A DNA stretch of 64,000 nt from Ardenticatenaceae bacterium (lineage in GTDB: Bacteria; Chloroflexota; Anaerolineae; Promineifilales; Promineifilaceae), in NCBI GenBank assembly GCA_020634215.1, contig JACKCD010000025.1:27021-91020 (forward strand). The letters are read 5' to 3'. A program made the position numbers and the translations under genes. The notes under the pieces are model-generated. The model was not told the DNA's origin, ran no database searches, and saw nothing but the letters and a program-made list of their open reading frames with translations. Positions 27,585 to 36,648 of the stretch are shown here, one piece after another. Positions within the stretch are counted from its first letter, which is position 1; the number at the start of each line of letters is the position of its first letter.

Positions 27585-28244
27585 TTAAATCGTTGACGAC
27601 GCTTGCCGCACAGACCGTTTTTCCCAGTTGCGGCGCAGGCTAATAAGCGATTGTTTGATAGGTTTGATCCGTACTACCAGCAGCAATACCAAGATGATGG
27701 TGAAAACAAATGGCTTTGTGGTCACGGTTTTTACTGCCCACACATAATGAATGATAGCTAAAATACCAATAGCGTAGACGGTTTGGTGCAGCCGCTTCCA
27801 ATTTTTGCCCAACTTACGCATGGCCCATTTGGTGGAAGTAACTGCCAGGGGAATGAGCAACAAGAAGGCAGCAAACCCAACGAGGGCAAACCGTTTATTA
27901 ACAACTTCATCCACAATTAGTGGCACATTCAGGCCATAATCGAGCCAGGTGAAAATGAGGAAGTGGGTGACAACGTAGAGGAAGGCATATAGCCCCAGTG
28001 GCTTCCGCAGCGGCAGAATCTGCTTCCAGCCAAATACAATGTTGAGCGGTGTAACGGCCAATGACAAAAGCAGTAGTGTCACAGCAGTATCGCCAGTACG
28101 GATGGTGAGAGCCTGAATAGGGTTGGGGCCAAGTTGACCCGCCCAGAAATCCCACAGCAGCAGGGCTAATGGCAGCAGCGAACCAACATGGGTTGTCCAC
28201 CGCAAAATGTTGCGGGTTGTCTTAGGAGTGATTTTGATCGTCAT
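27585..28244 (-). CDS. msrQ: MsrQ, heme-binding membrane subunit of the methionine sulfoxide reductase system
   Basis: MsrQ is a ferric-reductase-like cytochrome b that passes electrons from the quinone pool or cytoplasmic flavin to MsrP. Five to six helices are visible (LLPLALLLWDFWAG; LGLYAFLYVVTHFLIFTW; FAAFLLLIPLAVTS; IGILAIIHYVWAV), with His residues in VVTHF, LHQTVY and IIHYVW as likely heme ligands. The ATG at 28244 gives 219 residues; the frame is open further upstream but would lack a ribosome site. It follows msrP by 69 bases. Confidence 0.88.
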   Translation of the reverse strand: MTIKITPKTTRNILRWTTHVGSLLPLALLLWDFWAGQLGPNPIQALTIRTGDTAVTLLLLSLAVTPLNIVFGWKQILPLRKPLGLYAFLYVVTHFLIFTWLDYGLNVPLIVDEVVNKRFALVGFAAFLLLIPLAVTSTKWAMRKLGKNWKRLHQTVYAIGILAIIHYVWAVKTVTTKPFVFTIILVLLLVVRIKPIKQSLISLRRNWEKRSVRQASSTI

Positions 28245-28313
28245 CGTTTTATCTCGTTGATAGGTGGCACGCCAGGCTGGCTTAGCGCATCTCTTCAGCC
28301 TCCGCGCCACGCA

Positions 28314-29315
28314 CTAAAAATTTTCCTGTAAATCAATCCCTTCATATAGGTTAGCAACCTGCTCTTCATAACCGTTAAACATGAGGGTGGGACGACGGCT
28401 CAATTCACCAATACGCCGCTCGGTGGCTTGCGACCAACGCGGGTGGTCAACGTTGGGGTTGACGTTGGCATAAAAGCCATACTCATTTGGAGCGGCTTCC
28501 ATCCACAATGAGGTGGGTTGGGTATCGGTTAGCTCAATTTTGACGATGGATTTAATGTTTTTAAAGCCATATTTCCATGGCACCACCAAGCGAATGGGGG
28601 CACCATTTTGTGGTAAAAGCTGTTCGCCATAAAGCCCGGTCGCCAGCAGCGTTAAGTCATTCATCGCTTCATCCACGGTCAGCCCTTCGACATAGGGCCA
28701 GGTAAACCAGGGGCTTTTTTGGCCGGGCATATTGTCGGGGTCATAGACGGTTTCAAAGCGGACATATTTGGCCGTACTGGTTGGTTCAACTAGTTCCAAC
28801 AGTTTACGCAGGGGGAAGCCATTCCACGGGATAACCATAGACCAACCTTCCACGCAGCGAAGCCGGTAAACGCGCTCTTCCTGATCAAATTGGCTGAGCA
28901 GGTCTTCAACGCCAAAAACGCCGGGGTTGTTGACCATGCCACTGATTTCTACTTCCCAGGGTGTGGTCTGATACCCTGCCGCAGCAGAGGCTACGCCTTG
29001 TTTGTCCTGCGTAAATTCGTAATAGTTGTTAAAATTGGTAATATCTTGGTAGCTGTTCAAGGGATCACCCAGTTCGTCGGCGGTGGCATTGGCTTTGCCG
29101 GCCGTATTGGTGGATTGGGTGGTCGATTGATCGGAAGAAACGGCCGTTTCTTCTTCTGCCCCAGCCCCGCCAAACTGAGGTGAGCAAGCTGCCAGCAGCG
29201 ACCCCGCAGCCAGCGTCGCCACGCCCTTCATAAACTGCCGCCGCGATTCATAAAGATACTTTGGCGTAATTTCTGAAGAAGGAATCTCTAAACCTTTTTT
29301 CGTTTTAATTAACAT
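28314..29315 (-). CDS. msrP: MsrP, molybdopterin-dependent protein-methionine-sulfoxide reductase
   Basis: This exported molybdoenzyme repairs oxidised methionines in envelope proteins. The N-terminus carries a twin-arginine motif (SRRQFMKG) followed by a hydrophobic stretch and a lipobox-like LLAACS, so it may be a Tat-exported lipoprotein, a form that would suit a cell without a periplasm. The molybdenum-binding Cys is in RLRCVEGWSMVIPW. The GxPxRLVVPWKYGFKNIK region is typical. ATGs at 29321 and 29315 are both possible; the second is better spaced from GAGG. One AACGGCCGTT lies in the disordered linker after the signal. Confidence 0.92.
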   Translation of the reverse strand: MLIKTKKGLEIPSSEITPKYLYESRRQFMKGVATLAAGSLLAACSPQFGGAGAEEETAVSSDQSTTQSTNTAGKANATADELGDPLNSYQDITNFNNYYEFTQDKQGVASAAAGYQTTPWEVEISGMVNNPGVFGVEDLLSQFDQEERVYRLRCVEGWSMVIPWNGFPLRKLLELVEPTSTAKYVRFETVYDPDNMPGQKSPWFTWPYVEGLTVDEAMNDLTLLATGLYGEQLLPQNGAPIRLVVPWKYGFKNIKSIVKIELTDTQPTSLWMEAAPNEYGFYANVNPNVDHPRWSQATERRIGELSRRPTLMFNGYEEQVANLYEGIDLQENF

Positions 29316-29603
29316 AACCATGCGCCTCAATCATCATACTATTTCTGGACCCGTCATTGTGATAGCCCAGATTATCTATTGCTCAGGTGAACTATCAAAC
29401 AGCATAGTGGTATCTTATAACAATTTGCTAAAAAAATTATTATTAAAAGATTACAGGCAAGGCAAGTATGAGCCGATAAACCGTAATCGGTGTTGTAATT
29501 ATTACCCTATAGACTTGTCTTAGTACTGCGGTACCAAGCTGCTCTATTTTCTTTTCAAGCAGTGCGAGGTAAATTTAGTATTAGGAAAGGTTTCTAAATA
29601 GAC

Positions 29604-31202
29604 ATGGATTTGCATCAGAGCTGTATTTTGGTTGTTGATGACAACGAAAGTGTTCGGGAGTTGCTTCACATGCTGCTGGAAGCACGGGGACACCGCGTGG
29701 CGTTGGCAAAAAACGGCCAAGAAGCACTTGAAATCATGACCCAGTCAGTCATTGACCTGGTTCTGTTAGACATCATGATGCCGGTTATGGACGGCTATGA
29801 TGTATTACGCTGGATGCGAGCCAAGCCCGAATTAAGCAGTAAGCCAGTTGTTGTTCTCACCGCCCTAAATGATACCGATAGCATTATTAAATGTATTGAG
29901 CTAGGTGCCGATGATTACTTGTTTAAGCCTATCAACCGAGCCATTTTGATGGCTCGCGTGGATGCGTCGGTCGAGAAAAAGCGGCTGCGGGATGTGGAAC
30001 ACAAGCACATCATGGAGCTGGCTATCTTGCAGCAAATTGACCGGGAGCTTAATGCCAGCCTGGATTTGGGCGAGGTGGCGCGTATTACGCTGGGCTGGGC
30101 CATGCGCCAGACGGGATCGCGCAGTGGGCTAATTGGGCTGTTAGATGACGGCAAGTTGACGGTGCTCCACGCTGAAGGGGCTGTCTATATGGCGCAAGAG
30201 CTGGTGCCTGTTTCAGCTTTGGGGGTGCATGTGGTGCCAAACGGCCGTTTGCAAGAAACCATCCTTCCCCCCTCCGAACAAGTAACGGCCGGCTTTGACC
30301 ACCGCCTCGTTGTCTCCATCCACCGCGAAAAAGTCATTAGCTGCCTGATGATGCTGGAAAACCAAGGAGCCTTCGCACCAGACAGCATCGGCTTTTTAAG
30401 CCGATTGCGTGACCATGCCGCCATTGCCCTTGCCAACGCCCAGCTTCATTTAACGGCACAAGAAGCCAACCGGGCTAAAAGCGACTTCATCTCTTTTGTC
30501 TCCCATGAACTCAAAACCCCCATCGCCATTATTCGCAACTACGCCGAACTGATGGGGGCGGGTAAAAGTGGGCCTTTAAATGAAAAACAAGGCCGTTTTT
30601 TGGAAAACATTCGCGCCAACGCCGTGCGTATGAAGGAACTGGTTTCCGATCTGGATGATATTTCGCGCATCGAAGCCGGCCGTTTGCGGCTCAATTTTGA
30701 GAAAGTTTCATTAGGCATCGTCTTAGACGAGGTGATCAAGTCCATCGAACAGCAAATTATCTATAAACAGCAACACGTTCACACAGAATTAGACGTTGAT
30801 TTACCCCTTATCCAAGCCGACCACTTTCGTTTGTCGCAAATTCTGACCAATTTGCTCAGTAACGCTAACAAATATGCGCCTGAGCAAAGCAACATTTATG
30901 TTCGCGCCACTGTCGTACCCTATCATGACACAACAGCTTTACAAATTGAAGTTGAAGATGCCGGTATGGGAATTCGAGAGGCAGACAAGCATCACATTTT
31001 TAAGCAGTTCTTCCGGTCAGCAGACCAGGATGTGCGAGCAATTGTAGGCACAGGGCTTGGCTTAAACATTGCCAAACGTCTGGTTGAGCTACATGAAGGC
31101 GAGATTTGGTTTGAAAGTGAGTATGGTGTAGGTACTACTTTTTATTTTACGATTCCTGCAGCACAAACGGCCGTTTCCATGCAGCTTACCTCCATTGCAT
31201 AG
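29604..31202 (+). CDS. Hybrid sensor kinase, REC-GAF-HisKA-HATPase
   Basis: This soluble 532-residue protein has an N-terminal receiver (1-120; Asp in LVLLDIMMPVMDG near 53), a GAF-like sensor region (about 130-285), a HisKA domain with His in SFVSHELKTPIAI near 298, and an HATPase with GTGLGLNIAKRLVELH. The receiver-first order suggests that its kinase activity is switched by phosphorylation from another kinase. The 288-base divergent gap 29316-29603 to msrP is AT-rich and must hold both promoters. It opens a run of signalling genes reaching 36.6 kb. Confidence 0.88.
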   Translation: MDLHQSCILVVDDNESVRELLHMLLEARGHRVALAKNGQEALEIMTQSVIDLVLLDIMMPVMDGYDVLRWMRAKPELSSKPVVVLTALNDTDSIIKCIELGADDYLFKPINRAILMARVDASVEKKRLRDVEHKHIMELAILQQIDRELNASLDLGEVARITLGWAMRQTGSRSGLIGLLDDGKLTVLHAEGAVYMAQELVPVSALGVHVVPNGRLQETILPPSEQVTAGFDHRLVVSIHREKVISCLMMLENQGAFAPDSIGFLSRLRDHAAIALANAQLHLTAQEANRAKSDFISFVSHELKTPIAIIRNYAELMGAGKSGPLNEKQGRFLENIRANAVRMKELVSDLDDISRIEAGRLRLNFEKVSLGIVLDEVIKSIEQQIIYKQQHVHTELDVDLPLIQADHFRLSQILTNLLSNANKYAPEQSNIYVRATVVPYHDTTALQIEVEDAGMGIREADKHHIFKQFFRSADQDVRAIVGTGLGLNIAKRLVELHEGEIWFESEYGVGTTFYFTIPAAQTAVSMQLTSIA

Positions 31203-31280
31203 CTCTGTCTAAACCTGGTTGTCGCACCACAACCATAGAAGTTAGTTTCCTGCCCAGTTATGCTAGGCAGGGCGCACAAA

Positions 31281-33110
31281 ATGACCTGGCACTATACCCC
31301 CTATATCATCCCCCTTCTAATTGCTGCCATGGTATCTGGCATCTTAGCAGTCCTGTTTTGGCAGCGGCGCACTATGCGCGGGGCGATTCCGTTTGTTCTG
31401 TTTGCCATTGGGGCAAGTCTTTGGTGCCTAACTTATGCCCTTGAATTGGCTGGAGCCGATATTCTCAGCAAATTATTTGCCATCAAGCTGCAATACATAG
31501 GCATTGCCACCATCCCCCTATGTTGGCTCATTTTTGTGCTGCAATATACGCGCCACTGGCAAGCAGTGCGTCGCTATTTGCCACTGCTGCTTATTATCCC
31601 CATTGTTACCATCATCGCCGCCTGGCTAGAACCTAATATCCACCTGCTTTATCAATCTATTACCTTGGACGAAACGGCCGAATTCCCCTCCTTACTGGTC
31701 AGTTATGGTCCCGTTTTCTTTATTCACTTGCTGCAATCCTACCTCTCGCTCTTGGTAGGCACCATTTTGCTGCTGCAAATTGCCAGCCGCGCCCCCAGAC
31801 CTTACAGACAGCAAGTACGGGGTTTGGTGCTATCAGCGGTGTTTCCCTGGCTAGGAAATGGTATCTATCTGTCAGGCCTATTCCCGCTACCCAACTTGGA
31901 TCTCACGCCGTTTACCTTTGTCATTACCGCCATTTTGTTGGCCTGGAATTTAACGCGGCTGCGTTTGCTGGATCTAACACCCATTGCTCGCTATACCATT
32001 TTAGAGAATATGATTGATGGGATGTTTGTATTCAATCGCCGCCAACAGTTGATAGACATTAATCGGGTGGCGGCAATGGAGATTTTGGGTGCGCCAACGA
32101 CCGAGGTGATTGGACAAACGGCCGTTCAGCTTTTTACCAACCGTTTCCCCACCCTCGTTACCAGTTTAGATCGGGAACAGGCCAGCGACGAACTGATGCT
32201 AACAACTACAGTGGGCAAAGAAGCTGTCTACGAGTTCCAGGTATCACCACTGCACACCCATGATGGTGAGATAAACGGCCGTTTGCTCATCCTGCGCGAC
32301 ATCACCGAACGCAAAAAAGCCGAAGCTGCCCTAGCCGAAATGGTCACCAAACAACAACAGCTGCTCACCGAACTCTCCCTAGCCAAAGACGCCGCCGAGG
32401 CCGCCAACCGCGCCAAAAGCACCTTCTTGGCGAATATGAGCCACGAGCTTCGCACCCCCCTCACCGCCATCATTGGCTACAGCGAACTGCTGCAGGAACA
32501 GCTTGATATTGACAACTACACCAACTTCCCCTCCCGCCTGCAAAACATCCATGATTCCGCCAATCACCTGCTCACCCTCATCAGCGACATTCTTGACCTC
32601 TCTAAAATCGAAGCTGGCAAAACCAAACTCTATCACGAAGAAATTGACCTCGAGGCTCTACTGCACAACATCGAAATGACCGTGCAGCCTCTGCTTAGGA
32701 AAAACCGAAACCAACTGCATACCCACATCGTTGATCCTCCCCTTACCATCTACACCGACCCCACAAGATTGCGTCAAATCCTGCTCAACCTCCTTAGCAA
32801 CGCCACCAAATTTACCCAAAATGGGCAAATCACCGTCACGGCTCACCGCAAAACCAATGAAACCAATACAGAAATCATTGATATTGAAGTACAGGACACG
32901 GGCATTGGCATCATGCCTACAGAATTGGACAAAATTTTTGCCCCCTTTACCCAAATAAAACTGAATACAACCCAAAAACACGAAGGAACAGGTCTTGGAT
33001 TAGCCATTACACAACGCTTGTGTCAGCTAATGGGAGGCATTATACTAGTCAAAAGTGATCCCGGTATAGGGTCTACCTTTACTGTTCGTCTACCTGCCCA
33101 TCATCAATGA
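31281..33110 (+). CDS. Sensor histidine kinase with N-terminal 7TM region, PAS, HisKA, HATPase
   Basis: It begins MTWHYTPYIIPLLIAA, typical of the histidine-kinase 7TM N-terminal domain (seven helices over residues 5-225). A PAS domain (about 230-345), a short coiled coil, HisKA (His in NMSHELRTPLTAIIGY near 395) and HATPase (GTGLGLAITQRLCQLMGG) follow. The frame allows an ATG at 31260, but 31281 matches family starts. No receiver is fused, so phosphate may go to the lone receiver at 36.2 kb or to the receivers of neighbouring hybrids. Confidence 0.88.
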   Translation: MTWHYTPYIIPLLIAAMVSGILAVLFWQRRTMRGAIPFVLFAIGASLWCLTYALELAGADILSKLFAIKLQYIGIATIPLCWLIFVLQYTRHWQAVRRYLPLLLIIPIVTIIAAWLEPNIHLLYQSITLDETAEFPSLLVSYGPVFFIHLLQSYLSLLVGTILLLQIASRAPRPYRQQVRGLVLSAVFPWLGNGIYLSGLFPLPNLDLTPFTFVITAILLAWNLTRLRLLDLTPIARYTILENMIDGMFVFNRRQQLIDINRVAAMEILGAPTTEVIGQTAVQLFTNRFPTLVTSLDREQASDELMLTTTVGKEAVYEFQVSPLHTHDGEINGRLLILRDITERKKAEAALAEMVTKQQQLLTELSLAKDAAEAANRAKSTFLANMSHELRTPLTAIIGYSELLQEQLDIDNYTNFPSRLQNIHDSANHLLTLISDILDLSKIEAGKTKLYHEEIDLEALLHNIEMTVQPLLRKNRNQLHTHIVDPPLTIYTDPTRLRQILLNLLSNATKFTQNGQITVTAHRKTNETNTEIIDIEVQDTGIGIMPTELDKIFAPFTQIKLNTTQKHEGTGLGLAITQRLCQLMGGIILVKSDPGIGSTFTVRLPAHHQ

Positions 33111-33188
33111 GCATAAAGGCACGCCCCCTCTAACCAGACCAGGTTTGACCAATTAGCGCATTAACATGTATCTAACACGGAGATAACA

Positions 33189-34334
33189 ATGCAATTACAA
33201 CTTTTCAACTACACGACAGAAGCAGGTTGGTCAGTAGAAACATTTCCACAGCTTGATTCTCCAAACACACTTATCCTCGTATTTGGAGCTACCGTTTATT
33301 TAGATGATCCCACGCCAATCCAGCAGATCGCACAAGCATACCCCCAAAGCATTTTCCTTGGCTGCTCTACCTCCGGCGAGATTTTTGGCACGACTATTTT
33401 AGACAACAGCCTGAGCGTAGCCGTGATGCGCTTTACCGCGACTACCATCAAAGGAACCTACGCCCCCATTCTGTCATCAAACAGTTCTTTCAATGCCGGG
33501 CAGGCCATTGCCAAAGAATTACTGCACCCCCATTTACGCGGCCTGATTGTCTTGTCAGATGGCACCAGCACCAATGTTAACGGCAGTAATTTGGTGCGTG
33601 GCCTCAACTCCATCCTGCCAGACTCTATTTCCGTCACGGGCGGTCTGGCCGGGGATGGTGACCGTTTTACGCGTACTTGGGTGTTAAAAGACAAAATGCC
33701 GCATTCAGGCTATGTGGCAGCCGTTGGCTTCTATGGGGATCACATTCATTTTGGTCATGGCTCTAAGGCAGGATGGCGCATTTTTGGGCCAGAGCGACAG
33801 GTTACACGATCTCAAGAAAATGTTTTGTATGAACTAGATGGGCAACCCGCTTTAGAGCTATACAAACGATACTTGGGTGAGCGTGCGGCCGACTTGCCAG
33901 CCTCTGCACTGCTCTTTCCCCTTTCCATCCGCGAAAACCATGATTCCGACAAGCAAATTGTGCGCACCATTTTATCTGTGGATGAAGAAGCACAATCCAT
34001 GACCTTTGCTGGTGATATTCCAGAGGGATATTTTGCCCAACTCATGCGAGCCAGCTTTAATGGTTTGGTAGATGGTGCCGCTGAGGCAGCCGCTGTGGCG
34101 CGGGGGTCTGCGCCTGATCTTGACGATACGCTGTCCATTACGATTAGCTGCGTTGGGCGACGCTTGGTAATGGGTGAATACACTGAAGACGAACTGGATG
34201 CTGCGCTAGAAGTTTTACCAAAAGGAACACAGCAAATAGGCTTTTATTCCTATGGTGAAATTTCTCCTTTTGCGACAGGCTATTGTGACCTACATAATCA
34301 AACGATGACGGTGACGACAATTAGCGAGGATTAG
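33189..34334 (+). CDS. FIST domain sensor protein
   Basis: The 381-residue protein matches the FIST_N (about 25-215, with FLGCSTSGEI and GGLAGDGDRF) plus FIST_C (about 220-365) layout. FIST proteins are thought to bind small ligands such as amino acids and feed them into signal transduction. The stop is four bases from the start of the following PAS-kinase gene, so the two are almost certainly translated together and probably act as ligand sensor and kinase. No membrane segment is seen. GGAG precedes the ATG. Confidence 0.9.
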   Translation: MQLQLFNYTTEAGWSVETFPQLDSPNTLILVFGATVYLDDPTPIQQIAQAYPQSIFLGCSTSGEIFGTTILDNSLSVAVMRFTATTIKGTYAPILSSNSSFNAGQAIAKELLHPHLRGLIVLSDGTSTNVNGSNLVRGLNSILPDSISVTGGLAGDGDRFTRTWVLKDKMPHSGYVAAVGFYGDHIHFGHGSKAGWRIFGPERQVTRSQENVLYELDGQPALELYKRYLGERAADLPASALLFPLSIRENHDSDKQIVRTILSVDEEAQSMTFAGDIPEGYFAQLMRASFNGLVDGAAEAAAVARGSAPDLDDTLSITISCVGRRLVMGEYTEDELDAALEVLPKGTQQIGFYSYGEISPFATGYCDLHNQTMTVTTISED

Positions 34335-34338
34335 AACT

Positions 34339-36141
34339 ATGATTCACCATGTGCTTCGCCGCCAATTGCGAAAGCTGGGGCTGGGGCCACAAGATGTGCC
34401 ATCACCAGAACAATGGTCACAGTTGGTAGAGCGAATCAGCCAGGCGTATCAGGAAGCGGATCAAGAGCGTTATTTGCTAGAACGCTCGCTGGAAATTTCT
34501 TCAGCGGAGATGAAGGAGTTGTACGAGCAGTTGCGCCTATCTTCGGAAACGCGCATTGCGGCAGAGCGTGACAAGTTACGGCAAGCTAAATTTGAGCTTG
34601 AGCATTCTCTCTCGCTTTTGCAGGCAACCTTTGATGCCACTGTTGATGGTATCCTGGCGGTGGATCGGGATGGAAACATGGTTTCCATGAATCAGAACTT
34701 TATTGACATGTGGGGGATACCGCATGAGATTGCTGAAAGCCGTGATGACAATGCTGCCCTGCAATTTGTGCTGTCGCAGTTGGCAAACCCCGAAGCGTTT
34801 TTGTCTAAGGTACGGGAATTGTACAGTTCGCCAGAAGCGGAAAGCCATGATTTTCTGGAATTTGAAAACGGCCGTTATTTTGAGCGTTTCTCTAAGCCAC
34901 AGCGTATGGGAAATGAAATTGTCGGTCGCGTTTGGAACTTCCGCGACATTACCCATCGCCGCCAAACCGAAGCCGAACTGGTGCAGGCCAAAGAGGCAGC
35001 CGAAGCCGCCAATCGTGCCAAGAGTACCTTTCTTGCTAATATGAGCCACGAGCTGCGAACCCCCTTGAGCGCGATTATTGGCTATAGCGAACTGTTGCAA
35101 GAACAAGCACAAATGACCGGTCACACACTTTTCACGCCGCGTCTCGACAAAATCAACATTGCAGCAAATCATTTGCTTGCCATCATCAACGACATCCTCG
35201 ACCTTTCAAAAATCGAAGCGGGACGCATGGATTTGTTCCGGGAAAGATTTGCTGTGTCAGAACTGATTGAACAGGCCTTGATCACTACTCGCCCCTTGGT
35301 AGAAAAGAACAACAATCGGCTATTTTTGTATCTTGATCCTAAAGTGGCAGATATGTACACCGATCAAGCCAAGCTACGCCAAATCTTGCTCAATCTACTA
35401 AGCAATGCAGCCAAATTCACGTCGAACGGCCATATTACGCTGCGCGTATTAACCGACTCGGTTGAGACAGAATCGGAGCCTCAGACATGGATTCAATTTG
35501 TCGTGCAAGATACGGGCATTGGCATGTCGTCGGAACAATTGGAGCATATTTTTCAGCCATTTACCCAAGCTGATGTCTCCACCACGCGCCAATATGGGGG
35601 AACGGGTTTGGGGTTGGCGATCACTTCTCGTTTTTGCCAAATGATGGGCGGTTCGATCAATATTGAAAGCCAAATTGGGCATGGCTCTAAATTTACGGTG
35701 CGTTTGCCGCAGGCGTTGGGGCAGGACGAGGTGGAAATTGTAGAGTCTATGGGGTCAAAACCGGTTAAACGGCCGTTAACCGCCACTGAAAATCGCGGTC
35801 TCATTCTTGTCATTGAAGACGAACCGAACACACGAGACATTTTGACGCATCATTTGCAGCGAGAAGGGTTTGTGGTGCAAACGGCCGTTTCTGGTGCTGA
35901 AGGCATTCATCTGGCACAACACCTCCAACCCAACATCATTACCCTCGATGCCTTTCTCCCAGACATAGACGGATGGGAAGTATTAGACACCCTCAAAGCC
36001 ACGCCGCATCTTGCCAACATACCTATAATTATGGTGACGGTATCGGATGAGCGTGCCCGCGCTTTCCGTCACGGTGCCGCCAACTTTTTGCGTAAACCAA
36101 TTGATGAAAAAAATTTATCCAAGGTCTTGAGTAGCTATTAA
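34339..36141 (+). CDS. Hybrid histidine kinase, coiled coil-PAS-HisKA-HATPase-REC
   Basis: This soluble 600-residue kinase has a Glu/Gln-rich coiled coil (about 30-90), a PAS domain (about 92-205, starting LLQATFDATVDGILAVDRDG), HisKA (His in NMSHELRTPLSAIIGY near 236), HATPase (GTGLGLAITSRFCQMMGG) and a C-terminal receiver (about 480-600; Asp in ITLDAFLPDIDG). The PAS is close in sequence to the first PAS of the kinase at 15.1 kb, and the HisKA is close to that of the 31.3-kb kinase, so duplication is likely. It is tightly linked to the FIST gene before it and to the receiver gene after it. Confidence 0.9.
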   Translation: MIHHVLRRQLRKLGLGPQDVPSPEQWSQLVERISQAYQEADQERYLLERSLEISSAEMKELYEQLRLSSETRIAAERDKLRQAKFELEHSLSLLQATFDATVDGILAVDRDGNMVSMNQNFIDMWGIPHEIAESRDDNAALQFVLSQLANPEAFLSKVRELYSSPEAESHDFLEFENGRYFERFSKPQRMGNEIVGRVWNFRDITHRRQTEAELVQAKEAAEAANRAKSTFLANMSHELRTPLSAIIGYSELLQEQAQMTGHTLFTPRLDKINIAANHLLAIINDILDLSKIEAGRMDLFRERFAVSELIEQALITTRPLVEKNNNRLFLYLDPKVADMYTDQAKLRQILLNLLSNAAKFTSNGHITLRVLTDSVETESEPQTWIQFVVQDTGIGMSSEQLEHIFQPFTQADVSTTRQYGGTGLGLAITSRFCQMMGGSINIESQIGHGSKFTVRLPQALGQDEVEIVESMGSKPVKRPLTATENRGLILVIEDEPNTRDILTHHLQREGFVVQTAVSGAEGIHLAQHLQPNIITLDAFLPDIDGWEVLDTLKATPHLANIPIIMVTVSDERARAFRHGAANFLRKPIDEKNLSKVLSSY

Positions 36142-36239
36142 ATTGTTAGCTAAATCGTTAGAAAACTTTATAATCTTGGTAAAAAATAGATAACAACAGC
36201 AACTATGATAACATTGCCGAAGATCGCTGGAGGAATCCG

Positions 36240-36611
36240 TTGATACGAATTTTGATAGTTGAAGACAACGAAATGAACCAAGAAATCCTGGAAACCCGGC
36301 TCGGTTTTCGGGGATATGCCACGCTGGTTGCCAGCAATGGTGCCGATGGCGTAGCACTGGCAAAAAAAGAGAAGCCTGACATCATTTTGATGGACATGAG
36401 TCTGCCCGTACTGGATGGGTGGGAAGCAACTCGCCGTTTGAAGGCAGACCCAGAAACGGCCGTTATTCCCGTCATCGCCCTCACCGCCCACGCCCTGGCC
36501 GAAGATTTAGACCGCTGTTTGGAAGCTGGCTGCGACAGCTACGAAACCAAACCCGTCAATTTCAACAAACTTCTGAGCAAAATACAATCTCTGGTACAAG
36601 AGTCATCGTAG
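36240..36611 (+). CDS. Single-domain response regulator (DivK-like)
   Basis: The 123-residue receiver alone shows VEDNEMNQEIL near the start, phospho-accepting Asp in IILMDMSLPVLDG (about 52), Thr in ALTAHAL and Lys in YETKPVN. The start is a TTG at 36240, chosen because GGAGG lies seven bases upstream and the protein would otherwise lose its first acidic residues. It follows the hybrid kinase by 98 bases and is the likely end of the phosphorelay. An AACGGCCGTT site encodes ETAV before strand 4. Confidence 0.88.
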   Translation: MIRILIVEDNEMNQEILETRLGFRGYATLVASNGADGVALAKKEKPDIILMDMSLPVLDGWEATRRLKADPETAVIPVIALTAHALAEDLDRCLEAGCDSYETKPVNFNKLLSKIQSLVQESS

Positions 36612-36635
36612 CGACGCAAAATTTTGCGTCGCTAC
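36608..36635. repeat. Perfect 28-bp palindrome, probable bidirectional terminator
   Basis: GTAGCGACGCAAAA is followed directly by its exact complement with no spacer. It covers the stop codon of the receiver gene and lies before the end of the convergent PBP gene. The inner A4/T4 could give a short U-tract on either strand. Confidence 0.75.
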
Positions 36636-36648
36636 CTGTCTTACCCAC

